Positions 1-5,486 of a stretch of 5,486 nucleotides of DNA are shown here, piece after piece. This DNA is from Pyrodictium sp. (GTDB lineage Archaea > Thermoproteota > Thermoprotei_A > Sulfolobales > Pyrodictiaceae). Each line of letters begins with the position of its first letter. Within the stretch, counting starts at the first letter, position 1. The notes under the pieces were generated by a model that was given only the letters and a program-made list of their open reading frames with translations, was not told the origin of the DNA and made no database searches. The stretch spans positions 1-5,486 of the forward strand of contig DQUB01000162.1 of the NCBI GenBank assembly GCA_015662475.1, given 5' to 3'. Both the position numbers and the translations under genes were made by a program.

Positions 1-258
1 GTTGTTCATAGAATTAGAGTGCAAGAAGCCCCTCTCGAGGTACACGTAGTCGTTGCTTGTCCTAAGCTTGTGTCTAGTTGTCCTTACAAAGTCCAGTCTA
101 TCGATGAGAACATGCTTTTAGCCAGATGGTTTGAAAACGATACTATCAAGAAGATATTGGATGTCGATAGCATTCTCTGGCTTGATGTTGAAGATGCCTC
201 CTCATACCTCACATCTAAGGGCATTAGTCCTTGTACAAGGTGTATGGTGAGACCATGA
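1..258 (+). CDS. Unrecognised protein with four cysteines, 3' part only
   Basis: The frame is open from the first base of the window to a TGA at 256-258, giving 85 visible codons. A GTG at 19 could serve as a start, but no Shine-Dalgarno site precedes it, so the gene most likely begins outside the window. I do not recognise the family. The visible part is a mixed, soluble-looking sequence with a hydrophobic strand (EVHVVVACP), a later strand (ILWLDV), and four cysteines: C20 and C27 (CP-x5-CP) and a C-terminal CTRC pair (C78, C81). Such spacing could hold a zinc ion or iron-sulfur centre, but that is inference. The stop overlaps the purD start (ATGA), so the two are probably translated from one message, which hints at a role in, or co-regulation with, purine synthesis. 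It does not resemble PurS, PurF or PurN as I know them. Confidence 0.6.
   Translation, partial: VVHRIRVQEAPLEVHVVVACPKLVSSCPYKVQSIDENMLLARWFENDTIKKILDVDSILWLDVEDASSYLTSKGISPCTRCMVRP
246..250 (+). promoter_or_regulatory. Ribosome binding site deciding the purD start
   Basis: GGTGA lies 4 bases before the ATG at 255 and matches part of the archaeal Shine-Dalgarno consensus GAGGTGAT. It supports ATG 255 over the in-frame TTG at 231, which would add eight residues before the conserved MKVLLVG N-terminus. The site lies inside the last codons of the upstream gene, consistent with translational coupling. Confidence 0.6.
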
Positions 259-1775
259 AGGTCTTATTGGTAGGCTATGGTGGTAGAGAACACGCTCTCG
301 CAATAATGGCTAGGAATAGCCCAATGAACCCAAAGATAAGTGCTGTAATGGACAAGCTCAACCCAGGAATTAAGAGAGTTGTAGAAGAGAGTGGAGGGAG
401 AACCTATATAGCCAAGACTACAAATCCATCAGATGTTGTACGTGTTGCTGAGAGAGAAAATCCAGACCTTGTAGTCATTGGCCCTGAAGAGCCTATTTTT
501 AGCGGTGTAGTAGATGCGTTGGAGGAGAGAGGCTTTCTAGTATATGGGCCTAAGTCTAGGCTTGGATTGATCGAGAAAAGCAAAGCCTATGCACGCGAGC
601 TTATGTGGAAGTATGGTATACCAGGTAGGCTTAGATACGCTGCTTTTCGAGATGTTGGAGAAGCTTTGAAATACGCTTCTCTAGCTGGAGATGTTGTGGT
701 GAAACCAGCAAGGCAAGCTGGAGGTCACGGTGTTAGAATTTTTGCAGAACCTGTTGAGCATCTTAGAGGAATTACGAGAGATGCGATAGCGGAACACATA
801 GTTAAGGTTGCAAGGATTGTAGATGAGAAGTACGGTGATCTAGACTACAAGGTTGTTGTGGAGGAGAGAGTTGAAGGTGTTGAGTACACATTAATGGCTA
901 TAACTGATGGTGATACAGTTCTAGGCTTACCACTAGTGCAAGACCATCCCCACTTATTCGAAGGAGATGTTGGCCCAGAAACCGGCGGTATGGGGGCTAT
1001 TGCAGGCCCCAACTACACCCTACCATTCATAGACGATGAAGAGTACATGGAGACTATAGATATTCTAAAGAAGACCATAGATGCGTTGAAGAGGGAGACT
1101 GGGGAGAAGTATAGAGGCACCATTAGCGGTCAAATGATGTTAACAGCTTTATGGGGGCCAACAGTCATAGAGTATTATGCAAGGTTTGGCGATCCAGAGA
1201 TAGCCGCTCTAATACCGTTAATCGAATCTGACTTCCTAGAACTACTTCTAAGAGCGGCTGAAGGTAGACTTGCAGGCGCAAAACTCCGTATCAGGGATGG
1301 CGTGTATGTTGTTGTTAAAGCTGTTGCACCTAAAGGTTATCCAGAAAACAGAGGGTTAGCCAAAGGCCATCCTGTACAATTCAACCTTGATGCAGTTTTG
1401 AGAGAGAAATGTCTAATGCTGGTAGCCGGGGTCGAGGAGAAAAATGGTGTGTTTTACTCGACGGGTTCAAGGCTAGTAGAAGTAGTATGTGCTAGTACAC
1501 AGGGTTATGAAGACGCTTCGAGAAGAGCTGACAAAGCTATAGTTTCAGGGATTAAACTTGCTGATGGCCATCCAATAGTATGGAGACGAGACATAGGCTC
1601 TAGATGGCTTATTGAGAAGAGAATAGAGCTTGCAAAGACTGTTAGACAAGCTTATAGAAAACGCAAACGTGGAGGAGTAGTTGTATACGATTGGGTGCCT
1701 GGCAAAGGGCTCATAGTATATGATTACTCGTCTCAACGCTCACCACAGCTTATACCATATAACAGCAAATTTTAG
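255..1775 (+). CDS. purD: Phosphoribosylamine--glycine ligase (GAR synthetase)
   Basis: Cytosolic ATP-grasp enzyme that joins glycine to 5-phosphoribosylamine with ATP to give GAR, step 2 of purine synthesis. From ATG 255 it has 506 residues, longer than the bacterial form (about 430). In order: N-terminal nucleotide-like domain with MKVLLVGYGGREHALA (1-16), GPEEP (76-80), ATP-grasp loop KPARQAGGHGV (150-160), QDH (around 230), GPETGGMGA (240-248), RFGDPE (310-315), and the C-terminal RRDIG (444-448). These are clear PurD landmarks. Two departures are visible: the usual GKG lysine of the glycine-rich loop is His158, and the usual EFN before the RFGDPE region reads EYY, so the Asn that normally helps bind metal is Tyr. 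After a basic stretch (KRKR, about 470) there is a 34-residue tail not present in the bacterial enzyme. The start overlaps the upstream stop; purT follows after 32 bases. Confidence 0.96.
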   Translation: MKVLLVGYGGREHALAIMARNSPMNPKISAVMDKLNPGIKRVVEESGGRTYIAKTTNPSDVVRVAERENPDLVVIGPEEPIFSGVVDALEERGFLVYGPKSRLGLIEKSKAYARELMWKYGIPGRLRYAAFRDVGEALKYASLAGDVVVKPARQAGGHGVRIFAEPVEHLRGITRDAIAEHIVKVARIVDEKYGDLDYKVVVEERVEGVEYTLMAITDGDTVLGLPLVQDHPHLFEGDVGPETGGMGAIAGPNYTLPFIDDEEYMETIDILKKTIDALKRETGEKYRGTISGQMMLTALWGPTVIEYYARFGDPEIAALIPLIESDFLELLLRAAEGRLAGAKLRIRDGVYVVVKAVAPKGYPENRGLAKGHPVQFNLDAVLREKCLMLVAGVEEKNGVFYSTGSRLVEVVCASTQGYEDASRRADKAIVSGIKLADGHPIVWRRDIGSRWLIEKRIELAKTVRQAYRKRKRGGVVVYDWVPGKGLIVYDYSSQRSPQLIPYNSKF

Positions 1776-1791
1776 TTGAAAATGGCGAGAT

Positions 1792-1797
1792 GGAGGT
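1792..1797 (+). promoter_or_regulatory. Shine-Dalgarno site for purT
   Basis: GGAGGT ends 10 bases before the GTG at 1808, a normal archaeal spacing, and favours that GTG as the purT start. The in-frame ATGs at 1817 and 1826 would sit 19 and 28 bases away, too far for this site. Its last base is shared with a TTTAAAA box. Confidence 0.6.
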
Positions 1798-1803
1798 TTA
1801 AAA
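1797..1803 (+). promoter_or_regulatory. Possible TATA box for an internal promoter before purT
   Basis: TTTAAAA fits the A/T-rich TATA box of crenarchaeal promoters and lies in the only real gap of the cluster. Its centre is 26 bases before ATG 1826, the distance expected for a leaderless transcript starting at that codon. There is no clear A-rich BRE upstream (the preceding bases are GATGGAGG), and the box could be a chance by-product of the Shine-Dalgarno context. Weak support. Confidence 0.3.
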
Positions 1804-1807
1804 GCTC

Positions 1808-3046
1808 GTGAAGCTTATGCATAGAATGCGAAACGAGCTGGGAACACCTTTAGGGTCTAACGCTGTCAAACTCTTACTTCTTGGTGGTGGCGAGCTAGGC
1901 AAAGAGATTGCATTGGAGGCTCAAAGACTTGGTATTGAAGTAATTGTTGCAGATAGATATGATTGGGCTCCAGCAATGCACATAGCACATAGAAAATATG
2001 TCATAGATCTTCTAGACTATTCAGCGGTTAAAGCTGTTGTTGAGAGGGAAAAGCCAGACGTAATAGTACCCGAAATAGAAGCTATTAACGTTGATGTGTT
2101 GGAGGAATTAGAGGCTAAAGGCTACCACATAGTACCCAATGCTAAAGCTGTTAGAGTGGCCATGAACAAACTCGAACTTAGAAAGTTTGCTGCAAAACTG
2201 GGTCTACCAACAACACGTTATAGGTTTGCTAGTAGCTGGAGAGAAGTCTATGAAGCTTGTGAAGAGATTGGTCCACCCTGCCTAGTAAAACCTGAGATGA
2301 GTAGTAGTGGTCATGGACACTACAAGATGGTTAGCGCTGATATAGGCGAAGCTAAAAAAGCTTATGAACATGCTATAGCATATTCTCGCGGTACCAGCAG
2401 ACGCGTAATTGTTGAAGAACATGTTGAGCTAGAGACTGAACTTACGGTTATCGTTTATAGATGGGTTGATGCTGATAGAGGTAGCATAGCTACAAATGTT
2501 ATGGAGCCTATAGAACATTGGAGGTATGGGAAATACCATTACATCGAATCATGGCAACCATCTACAAGGTCTAGAGATTTGCTGACAAGAGCTGAGAATA
2601 TGGCTCTCAAAATTGCTGAAGCTCTAGGTGGACTTGGAGTATTTGGAGTAGAATTCCTGTATACAAGAGATGGGAGATTGCTTTTCAACGAGGTAGCTCC
2701 ACGCCCACATGATACCGGACTAGTAACCATAGTTTCTCAAGATATAAGCGAATTTGAAGCACATGTAAGAGCTATACTTGGACTCCCAATTCCAGAGATC
2801 AAGCTGTTAACGCCAGCAGCTAGTGTAGCTATATACACTGATCTAGATGGCAAATGGCATCCTGTTCTCAGGGGAGTGTATGAGGCTATTAAGATTCCAG
2901 GTGTAAAGTTGTTGTTCTTCGGCAAACCCTTCACATATCGAGGGAGAAGAATGGCTGTTGTAATTGCACGTGGAGAAACTGTTGAAGAGGCTAGACGTAG
3001 AGCTAGAGAAGCGGCTAAAAGAGTTAGGGTGGTTCCCCGTGACTAG
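1808..3046 (+). CDS. purT: Formate-dependent GAR transformylase (GAR transformylase 2)
   Basis: Cytosolic ATP-grasp enzyme that converts GAR to formyl-GAR with formate and ATP, by way of formyl phosphate (step 3). It replaces the folate-dependent PurN, which suits an archaeon. From GTG 1808 it has 412 residues (E. coli PurT 392). Landmarks: ELGT near the N-terminus, GGGELGKE (26-33), PEIEAI (88-93), ATP loop K161 to MSSSGHGH (164-171), ESWQP, metal ligands E282 (GVEF) and E295 in NEVAPRPHDTG (294-304), and the phosphate-binding set K373, R380, R381. All catalytic positions I know are kept except that the GKG lysine of the loop is His169. The start is uncertain: GTG 1808 has the Shine-Dalgarno site, while ATG 1817 or 1826 matches the N-terminal length of known PurT proteins better. 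The last 8 bases overlap purE. Confidence 0.96.
   Translation: MKLMHRMRNELGTPLGSNAVKLLLLGGGELGKEIALEAQRLGIEVIVADRYDWAPAMHIAHRKYVIDLLDYSAVKAVVEREKPDVIVPEIEAINVDVLEELEAKGYHIVPNAKAVRVAMNKLELRKFAAKLGLPTTRYRFASSWREVYEACEEIGPPCLVKPEMSSSGHGHYKMVSADIGEAKKAYEHAIAYSRGTSRRVIVEEHVELETELTVIVYRWVDADRGSIATNVMEPIEHWRYGKYHYIESWQPSTRSRDLLTRAENMALKIAEALGGLGVFGVEFLYTRDGRLLFNEVAPRPHDTGLVTIVSQDISEFEAHVRAILGLPIPEIKLLTPAASVAIYTDLDGKWHPVLRGVYEAIKIPGVKLLFFGKPFTYRGRRMAVVIARGETVEEARRRAREAAKRVRVVPRD
3027..3032 (+). promoter_or_regulatory. Ribosome binding site deciding the purE start
   Basis: GGGTGG lies 6 bases before GTG 3039, within the purT coding end. It supports GTG 3039 over the in-frame TTG at 3048, which has no such site, and over the TTG at 2964, which would run for 75 bases inside the conserved PurT C-terminus. 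Confidence 0.45.
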
Positions 3047-3470
3047 GTTGAAATGTAGTGGTCGTGTAGCAGTTATAGTTGGGAGTGAGAGAGACTTGGA
3101 GTATGCAGAAAAGGCTAGAAAAGTTCTTGAAGAAGCTGGTGTTGAAGTGATAGTTAGAGTTTTGAGTGCTCATAGGAATCCTCGAGAACTCGACAAGTTT
3201 ATCGAAGACGAAGATTCCAAACTCGACATCTACATAGCTATGGCTGGACTTGCTGCCCATTTACCAGGCTATATAGCGTCTAGGACTCTAAAACCTGTTA
3301 TTGGAGTACCCTTACCTGTAGGCCCTCTACAGGGGATAGATGCACTACTATCAATGGTTCAAATGCCGCGTGGTGTACCTGTTGCCGTGGTTGGTATAGG
3401 CATAGCTGAAAATGCAGCTCATCTCGCAATACGCATTCTAAACACCATGGGGAGGTGTAAGACCGAGTGA
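3039..3470 (+). CDS. purE: AIR carboxylase catalytic subunit (N5-CAIR mutase, class I type)
   Basis: Forms CAIR, step 6 of purine synthesis. Class I PurE moves the carboxylate of N5-CAIR made by PurK; in the animal type it uses AIR and CO2 directly. From GTG 3039 it has 143 residues, somewhat short for the family (about 160), lacking the usual C-terminal helix residues. Landmarks: GSERD (15-19, normally GSxSD), SAHR with catalytic His45 (43-46), AGLAAHLPG with His74, and QMPRGVPV. AHLPG marks a class I-like active site; AGLAAHLPG is the form I associate with archaea. The second serine of GSxSD is Arg18, an unusual change near the substrate phosphate site. No purK is seen, so the substrate (N5-CAIR or AIR plus CO2) cannot be settled here. 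The start overlaps purT by 8 bases (GTGACTAG) and the end overlaps purM by 4. Confidence 0.93.
   Translation: MTRLKCSGRVAVIVGSERDLEYAEKARKVLEEAGVEVIVRVLSAHRNPRELDKFIEDEDSKLDIYIAMAGLAAHLPGYIASRTLKPVIGVPLPVGPLQGIDALLSMVQMPRGVPVAVVGIGIAENAAHLAIRILNTMGRCKTE
3451..3457 (+). promoter_or_regulatory. Shine-Dalgarno site for purM
   Basis: GGAGGTG, close to the full archaeal consensus, lies 9 bases before GTG 3467 inside the end of purE. It is the strongest such site in the cluster and fixes the purM start. Confidence 0.7.
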
Positions 3471-4462
3471 CTAGCTATCGTGATGCAGGTGTAGACTTAG
3501 ACGTGCATTCTAAAATGCATCGACTAGCTAAACGAGTTGTTTTAGAGACTGGAGCCAATTTGGGAAAATATGCAAGTTCAATAACTTTTCAAGGTGTTGA
3601 ACTAGTACTTCACGTTGATGGAGTGGGTACCAAGACTCTAGTGTTAGAGAGACTTGGCAAGCTATGGGTTGCTGGATGGGATTGTGTGCTCATGAACACA
3701 AACGATGTTGCATGTGATGGTGCAAAACCTATAGCAGTTGCTGACTATATCGCACTTCCTAGAAGTGATGAAAATCTATTCAAACAGGTGATTAACGGTA
3801 TAGAAAGAGCTGTTAAAGAGTTGAACTTGGTGCTCCTTGGCGGTGAAACAGCTATTCTACCAGATCTAGCAAATGGAGTTGATGTTGTATGCACCGTACT
3901 AGCTTTCAAAGACAGGCAAGTGGTTAACGAGGCTAGAATAGGCGATAAACTCTACGGATTACCCAGCAACGGTTTGCATGCTAATGGGTATAGTCTTGTA
4001 AGAAAAATTATACGTGAAAAGCTCAAAGACAATTATAGAGCAGTTGTTGATGGCGTAAATCTAGAGCTTGAACTAGCAAAACCTGTTGCAAACTATACAA
4101 GTTTCCTTCTAGAAGCTTGGAACCGCAAACTAATACATGCTGCAGCACATATAACAGGTGGCGGCTTCACAAAGATTAAAAGAATACTTCCTAGAGGAGC
4201 AACAGCATATTTGAAGGTTCCAGAGCCACCACAGATATTCAAGTTGATGATTAAACTCGGCTCAATCAAGCTATGGGAGGCCTATAGAGTATTTAACATG
4301 GGTATAGGATTGGTTATTGCAGCAGACCAGAATGCCGAAAAAGAACTTAGAAGGCTTGCCAAACAACACGGGTACAACTTGATAGAACTAGGCCATGTAT
4401 ATAGAGACTCTCGAGAAAACATCATTGTAGAGACTTGGGTAGGCGAAAAACTTGTATACTAG
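3467..4462 (+). CDS. purM: Phosphoribosylformylglycinamidine cyclo-ligase (AIR synthetase)
   Basis: Cytosolic enzyme that uses ATP to close the imidazole ring of FGAM, giving AIR (step 5). It is 331 residues, near the family length (E. coli 345), and belongs to the PurM/PurL/SelD/HypE/ThiL fold. Landmarks in order: YRDAGVD (4-10), the ATP-site DGVGTK (51-56), MNTND, GGETA (125-129), SNGLHANGYSLVRK from 167, HITGGGF (228-234) and FNMGIG (276-281). The bacterial GGFGA loop near residue 35 is replaced by LGKYAS, a form I take to be archaeal. The GTG start is read from GTGA, overlapping the purE stop, with a strong Shine-Dalgarno site. It is the last plus-strand gene and is followed by a T-run. 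Its partner enzyme for step 4 (PurL/Q/S) is not in the window. Confidence 0.96.
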   Translation: MTSYRDAGVDLDVHSKMHRLAKRVVLETGANLGKYASSITFQGVELVLHVDGVGTKTLVLERLGKLWVAGWDCVLMNTNDVACDGAKPIAVADYIALPRSDENLFKQVINGIERAVKELNLVLLGGETAILPDLANGVDVVCTVLAFKDRQVVNEARIGDKLYGLPSNGLHANGYSLVRKIIREKLKDNYRAVVDGVNLELELAKPVANYTSFLLEAWNRKLIHAAAHITGGGFTKIKRILPRGATAYLKVPEPPQIFKLMIKLGSIKLWEAYRVFNMGIGLVIAADQNAEKELRRLAKQHGYNLIELGHVYRDSRENIIVETWVGEKLVY

Positions 4463-4595
4463 GAATCGCCAACTCTGAAAAGCCATCAACACAATAGTCT
4501 TTAAACCCATAACTGTCTTTTTTCACGGCTGATCGTAGTCGTCGCCAAGCCTCTCGCTATATTCGAAATATGCTGTGAAACATGCTAGTGGTGGT
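4463..4595. other. Convergent spacer between purM and the TldE-like gene
   Basis: The two neighbours end towards each other here. Visible content is a TTTAAA at 4500-4505, the T6 run at 4518-4523, and a TTCGAA near 4563. I see no tRNA, no pair of C and D boxes and no strong inverted repeat. One minus-strand frame (about 4526-4609) stays open and reads rather like protein at its end, but has no start codon. Confidence 0.6.
4518..4523 (+). terminator. T-run terminator for the pur cluster
   Basis: Six thymines (context GTCTTTTTTC) lie 56 bases after the purM stop. Archaeal RNA polymerase stops at T-runs without needing a hairpin, and none is seen here. Position and convergent layout fit termination of the purine transcript. 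Confidence 0.5.
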
Positions 4596-5486
4596 CTAAG
4601 ATGGCTTTGTAAAGTTTAGCTTTTCAACTTTTATGTAAGGTGCTATGGTTGGTGTTTCTATCTCCCACCATTCAACCTGTTCAGTTTCCCTTGAAACTTC
4701 AACGATATTTGATAGTAGGTTTGTGTATGTGTCTGCTATTCTCAGTCTTGCCGTGCCACCTTTAACTTCGCCATTTTCTATGTAGAGGAGAGCATCCCTG
4801 GTTACGGTTGAGAATACACCTTCGACAAAGTTTTGGAATCGTGTGTACCAGTTGTTTGTTACTAGTAGACCTCGCTTGGTCTCTGCTATCATCTCCTCTA
4901 GTTTAACGTCTCCAGGCTCTATAACTAGATTCCAGGCTGAAGGAATGATGTAGCCTGCATTGCCGGTCAACTGGCCATCTAGCGCTTTAGCTGTTCTACT
5001 GTTATGGAGCAAGTTTTTAACAACACCTTTCTCCACTATCGGCTTGTCTCGTGTTGCTACACCTTCATCGTCAAAACCTGTTGCACCTGGCAACTCTCTT
5101 CGATGGGGGGCATCGTATACTGTTATCTTCTCCGAGCCAATACGTTCTCCAAGTCTACGGTTTACGAAGATAGACATTCCCGTTAACACTGCATAGCCTG
5201 AAGCCATGAACGCGAGCATGTCCATGAGATTACCCACTACGAGAGGGCCGAGAATTGCTGTGTAGCGGCCTACTTCAACGTGAACTCTTCGTCTAGCTTC
5301 GAGAGCATAGTATGCAGCTTTTTCGCCAACTCTTCTAAGCCCTTTCTCGTCCAACCGCGATGATGTGAATGCCCATTGACCACTTACATCGTCTACTATG
5401 ACTCTAGCATATGTTTTTAGAGCTGTTTTCTCCTCAGCAAAACTAGCACCCCGGCTTGTAACAACAATTCTATGTCCATACTCGAA
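4596..5486 (-). CDS. TldE/PmbA-family protein, N-terminus cut off by window edge
   Basis: The minus-strand frame is open from the right edge to a TAG at 4596-4598, giving 296 visible codons. An in-frame TTG at 5354 is not the start, since the family sequence continues upstream. Family members have about 430-450 residues, so roughly 130-150 are missing. TldD/TldE pairs form a metalloprotease that trims peptides; TldD carries the HExxxH zinc motif and TldE lacks it. Here the matching region (GPLVVGNLMDMLAF, about 5200-5260) has no HExxxH, so this is the TldE-like partner. Other landmarks are GERIGSE, FDDEGV (5058-5075), a VEKGVVKNLL strand, TGNAG, EPGD, RGLLVTNNWYTRFQN, IENGEV and a C-terminal ETPTIAPYIKVEKLNFT, typical of archaeal members. 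In many archaea tldD lies directly upstream, here beyond 5486. No T-run is seen close after its stop. Confidence 0.88.
   Translation of the reverse strand, partial: FEYGHRIVVTSRGASFAEEKTALKTYARVIVDDVSGQWAFTSSRLDEKGLRRVGEKAAYYALEARRRVHVEVGRYTAILGPLVVGNLMDMLAFMASGYAVLTGMSIFVNRRLGERIGSEKITVYDAPHRRELPGATGFDDEGVATRDKPIVEKGVVKNLLHNSRTAKALDGQLTGNAGYIIPSAWNLVIEPGDVKLEEMIAETKRGLLVTNNWYTRFQNFVEGVFSTVTRDALLYIENGEVKGGTARLRIADTYTNLLSNIVEVSRETEQVEWWEIETPTIAPYIKVEKLNFTKPS

Noticed and set aside
1545..1736. Minus-strand open frame of 63 codons inside purD
   Set aside because: It lies wholly opposite conserved PurD sequence, has no ribosome site and resembles no family; it is a shadow frame.
2964..3038. Longer purE start at TTG 2964
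   Set aside because: The extra 25 residues would overlap the conserved C-terminal end of PurT, and PurE family proteins align from just before GSxxD; GTG 3039 has a Shine-Dalgarno site.
2539..3260. Minus-strand open frames opposite purT and purE
   Set aside because: They are antisense to clearly conserved enzyme motifs (NEVAPRPHD, SAHR) and show no protein-like composition.
4413..4529. Minus-strand small open frame starting GTGAAAAAAGAC
   Set aside because: About 35 codons, it runs into the purM 3' end antisense and has no Shine-Dalgarno site, so it is probably chance.
4475..4531. Possible C/D box small RNA in the spacer (CTGA at 4475-4478 and 4528-4531; TGATGG on the minus strand)
   Set aside because: No properly spaced C box (RTGATGA) and D box occur on the same strand, and no terminal stem is seen.
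4558..4571. Palindrome around TTCGAA as an operator or hairpin
   Set aside because: Only the six-base core is symmetric; the flanking bases do not pair, so it is too short to support a call.
4960..5196. Two plus-strand open frames opposite the TldE-like gene
   Set aside because: They are antisense to conserved family motifs such as FDDEGV and have no independent support.

Overview
The window reads as a piece of a thermophilic archaeal chromosome, most likely from the Thermoproteota (Crenarchaeota). The signs are strong Shine-Dalgarno sites of the GGAGGTG type, GTG starts, genes packed with 4 to 8 base overlaps, AGA/AGG and ATA-rich codon use, a TTTAAAA TATA-like box, a bare T-run after the last plus-strand gene, an archaeal-style PurE and a TldE-type protein. 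No genus can be fixed from the sequence alone.

Left part, plus strand, 1-4462: a tight cluster for de novo purine synthesis. It starts with the 3' end of an unrecognised gene with four cysteines (1-258). Its stop codon overlaps the start of purD (255-1775). After a 32-base gap come purT (1808-3046), purE (3039-3470, overlapping purT by 8 bases) and purM (3467-4462, overlapping purE by 4 bases). PurD makes GAR from phosphoribosylamine (step 2). PurT formylates GAR with formate and ATP (step 3). PurM closes the imidazole ring of AIR (step 5). PurE places the carboxylate that gives CAIR (step 6). The enzymes for steps 1, 4 and 7 onward (PurF, PurL/Q/S, PurC, PurB and the last two steps) are not in the window, nor is PurK.

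Middle, 4463-4595: a 133-base convergent spacer with a T6 run that probably ends the pur transcript. I see no RNA gene in it.

Right part, minus strand, 4596-5486: the C-terminal two thirds of a TldE/PmbA-family protein, cut by the right edge. It is unrelated to the purine genes and points towards them.

I found no mobile element, CRISPR array, tRNA, rRNA or defence system, and no convincing new system. The points most worth a second look are replaced residues in the ATP-grasp loops of PurD and PurT, an altered metal-site motif in PurD, the ambiguous purT start where a TATA-like box overlaps the Shine-Dalgarno site, and the unknown cysteine protein coupled to purD.
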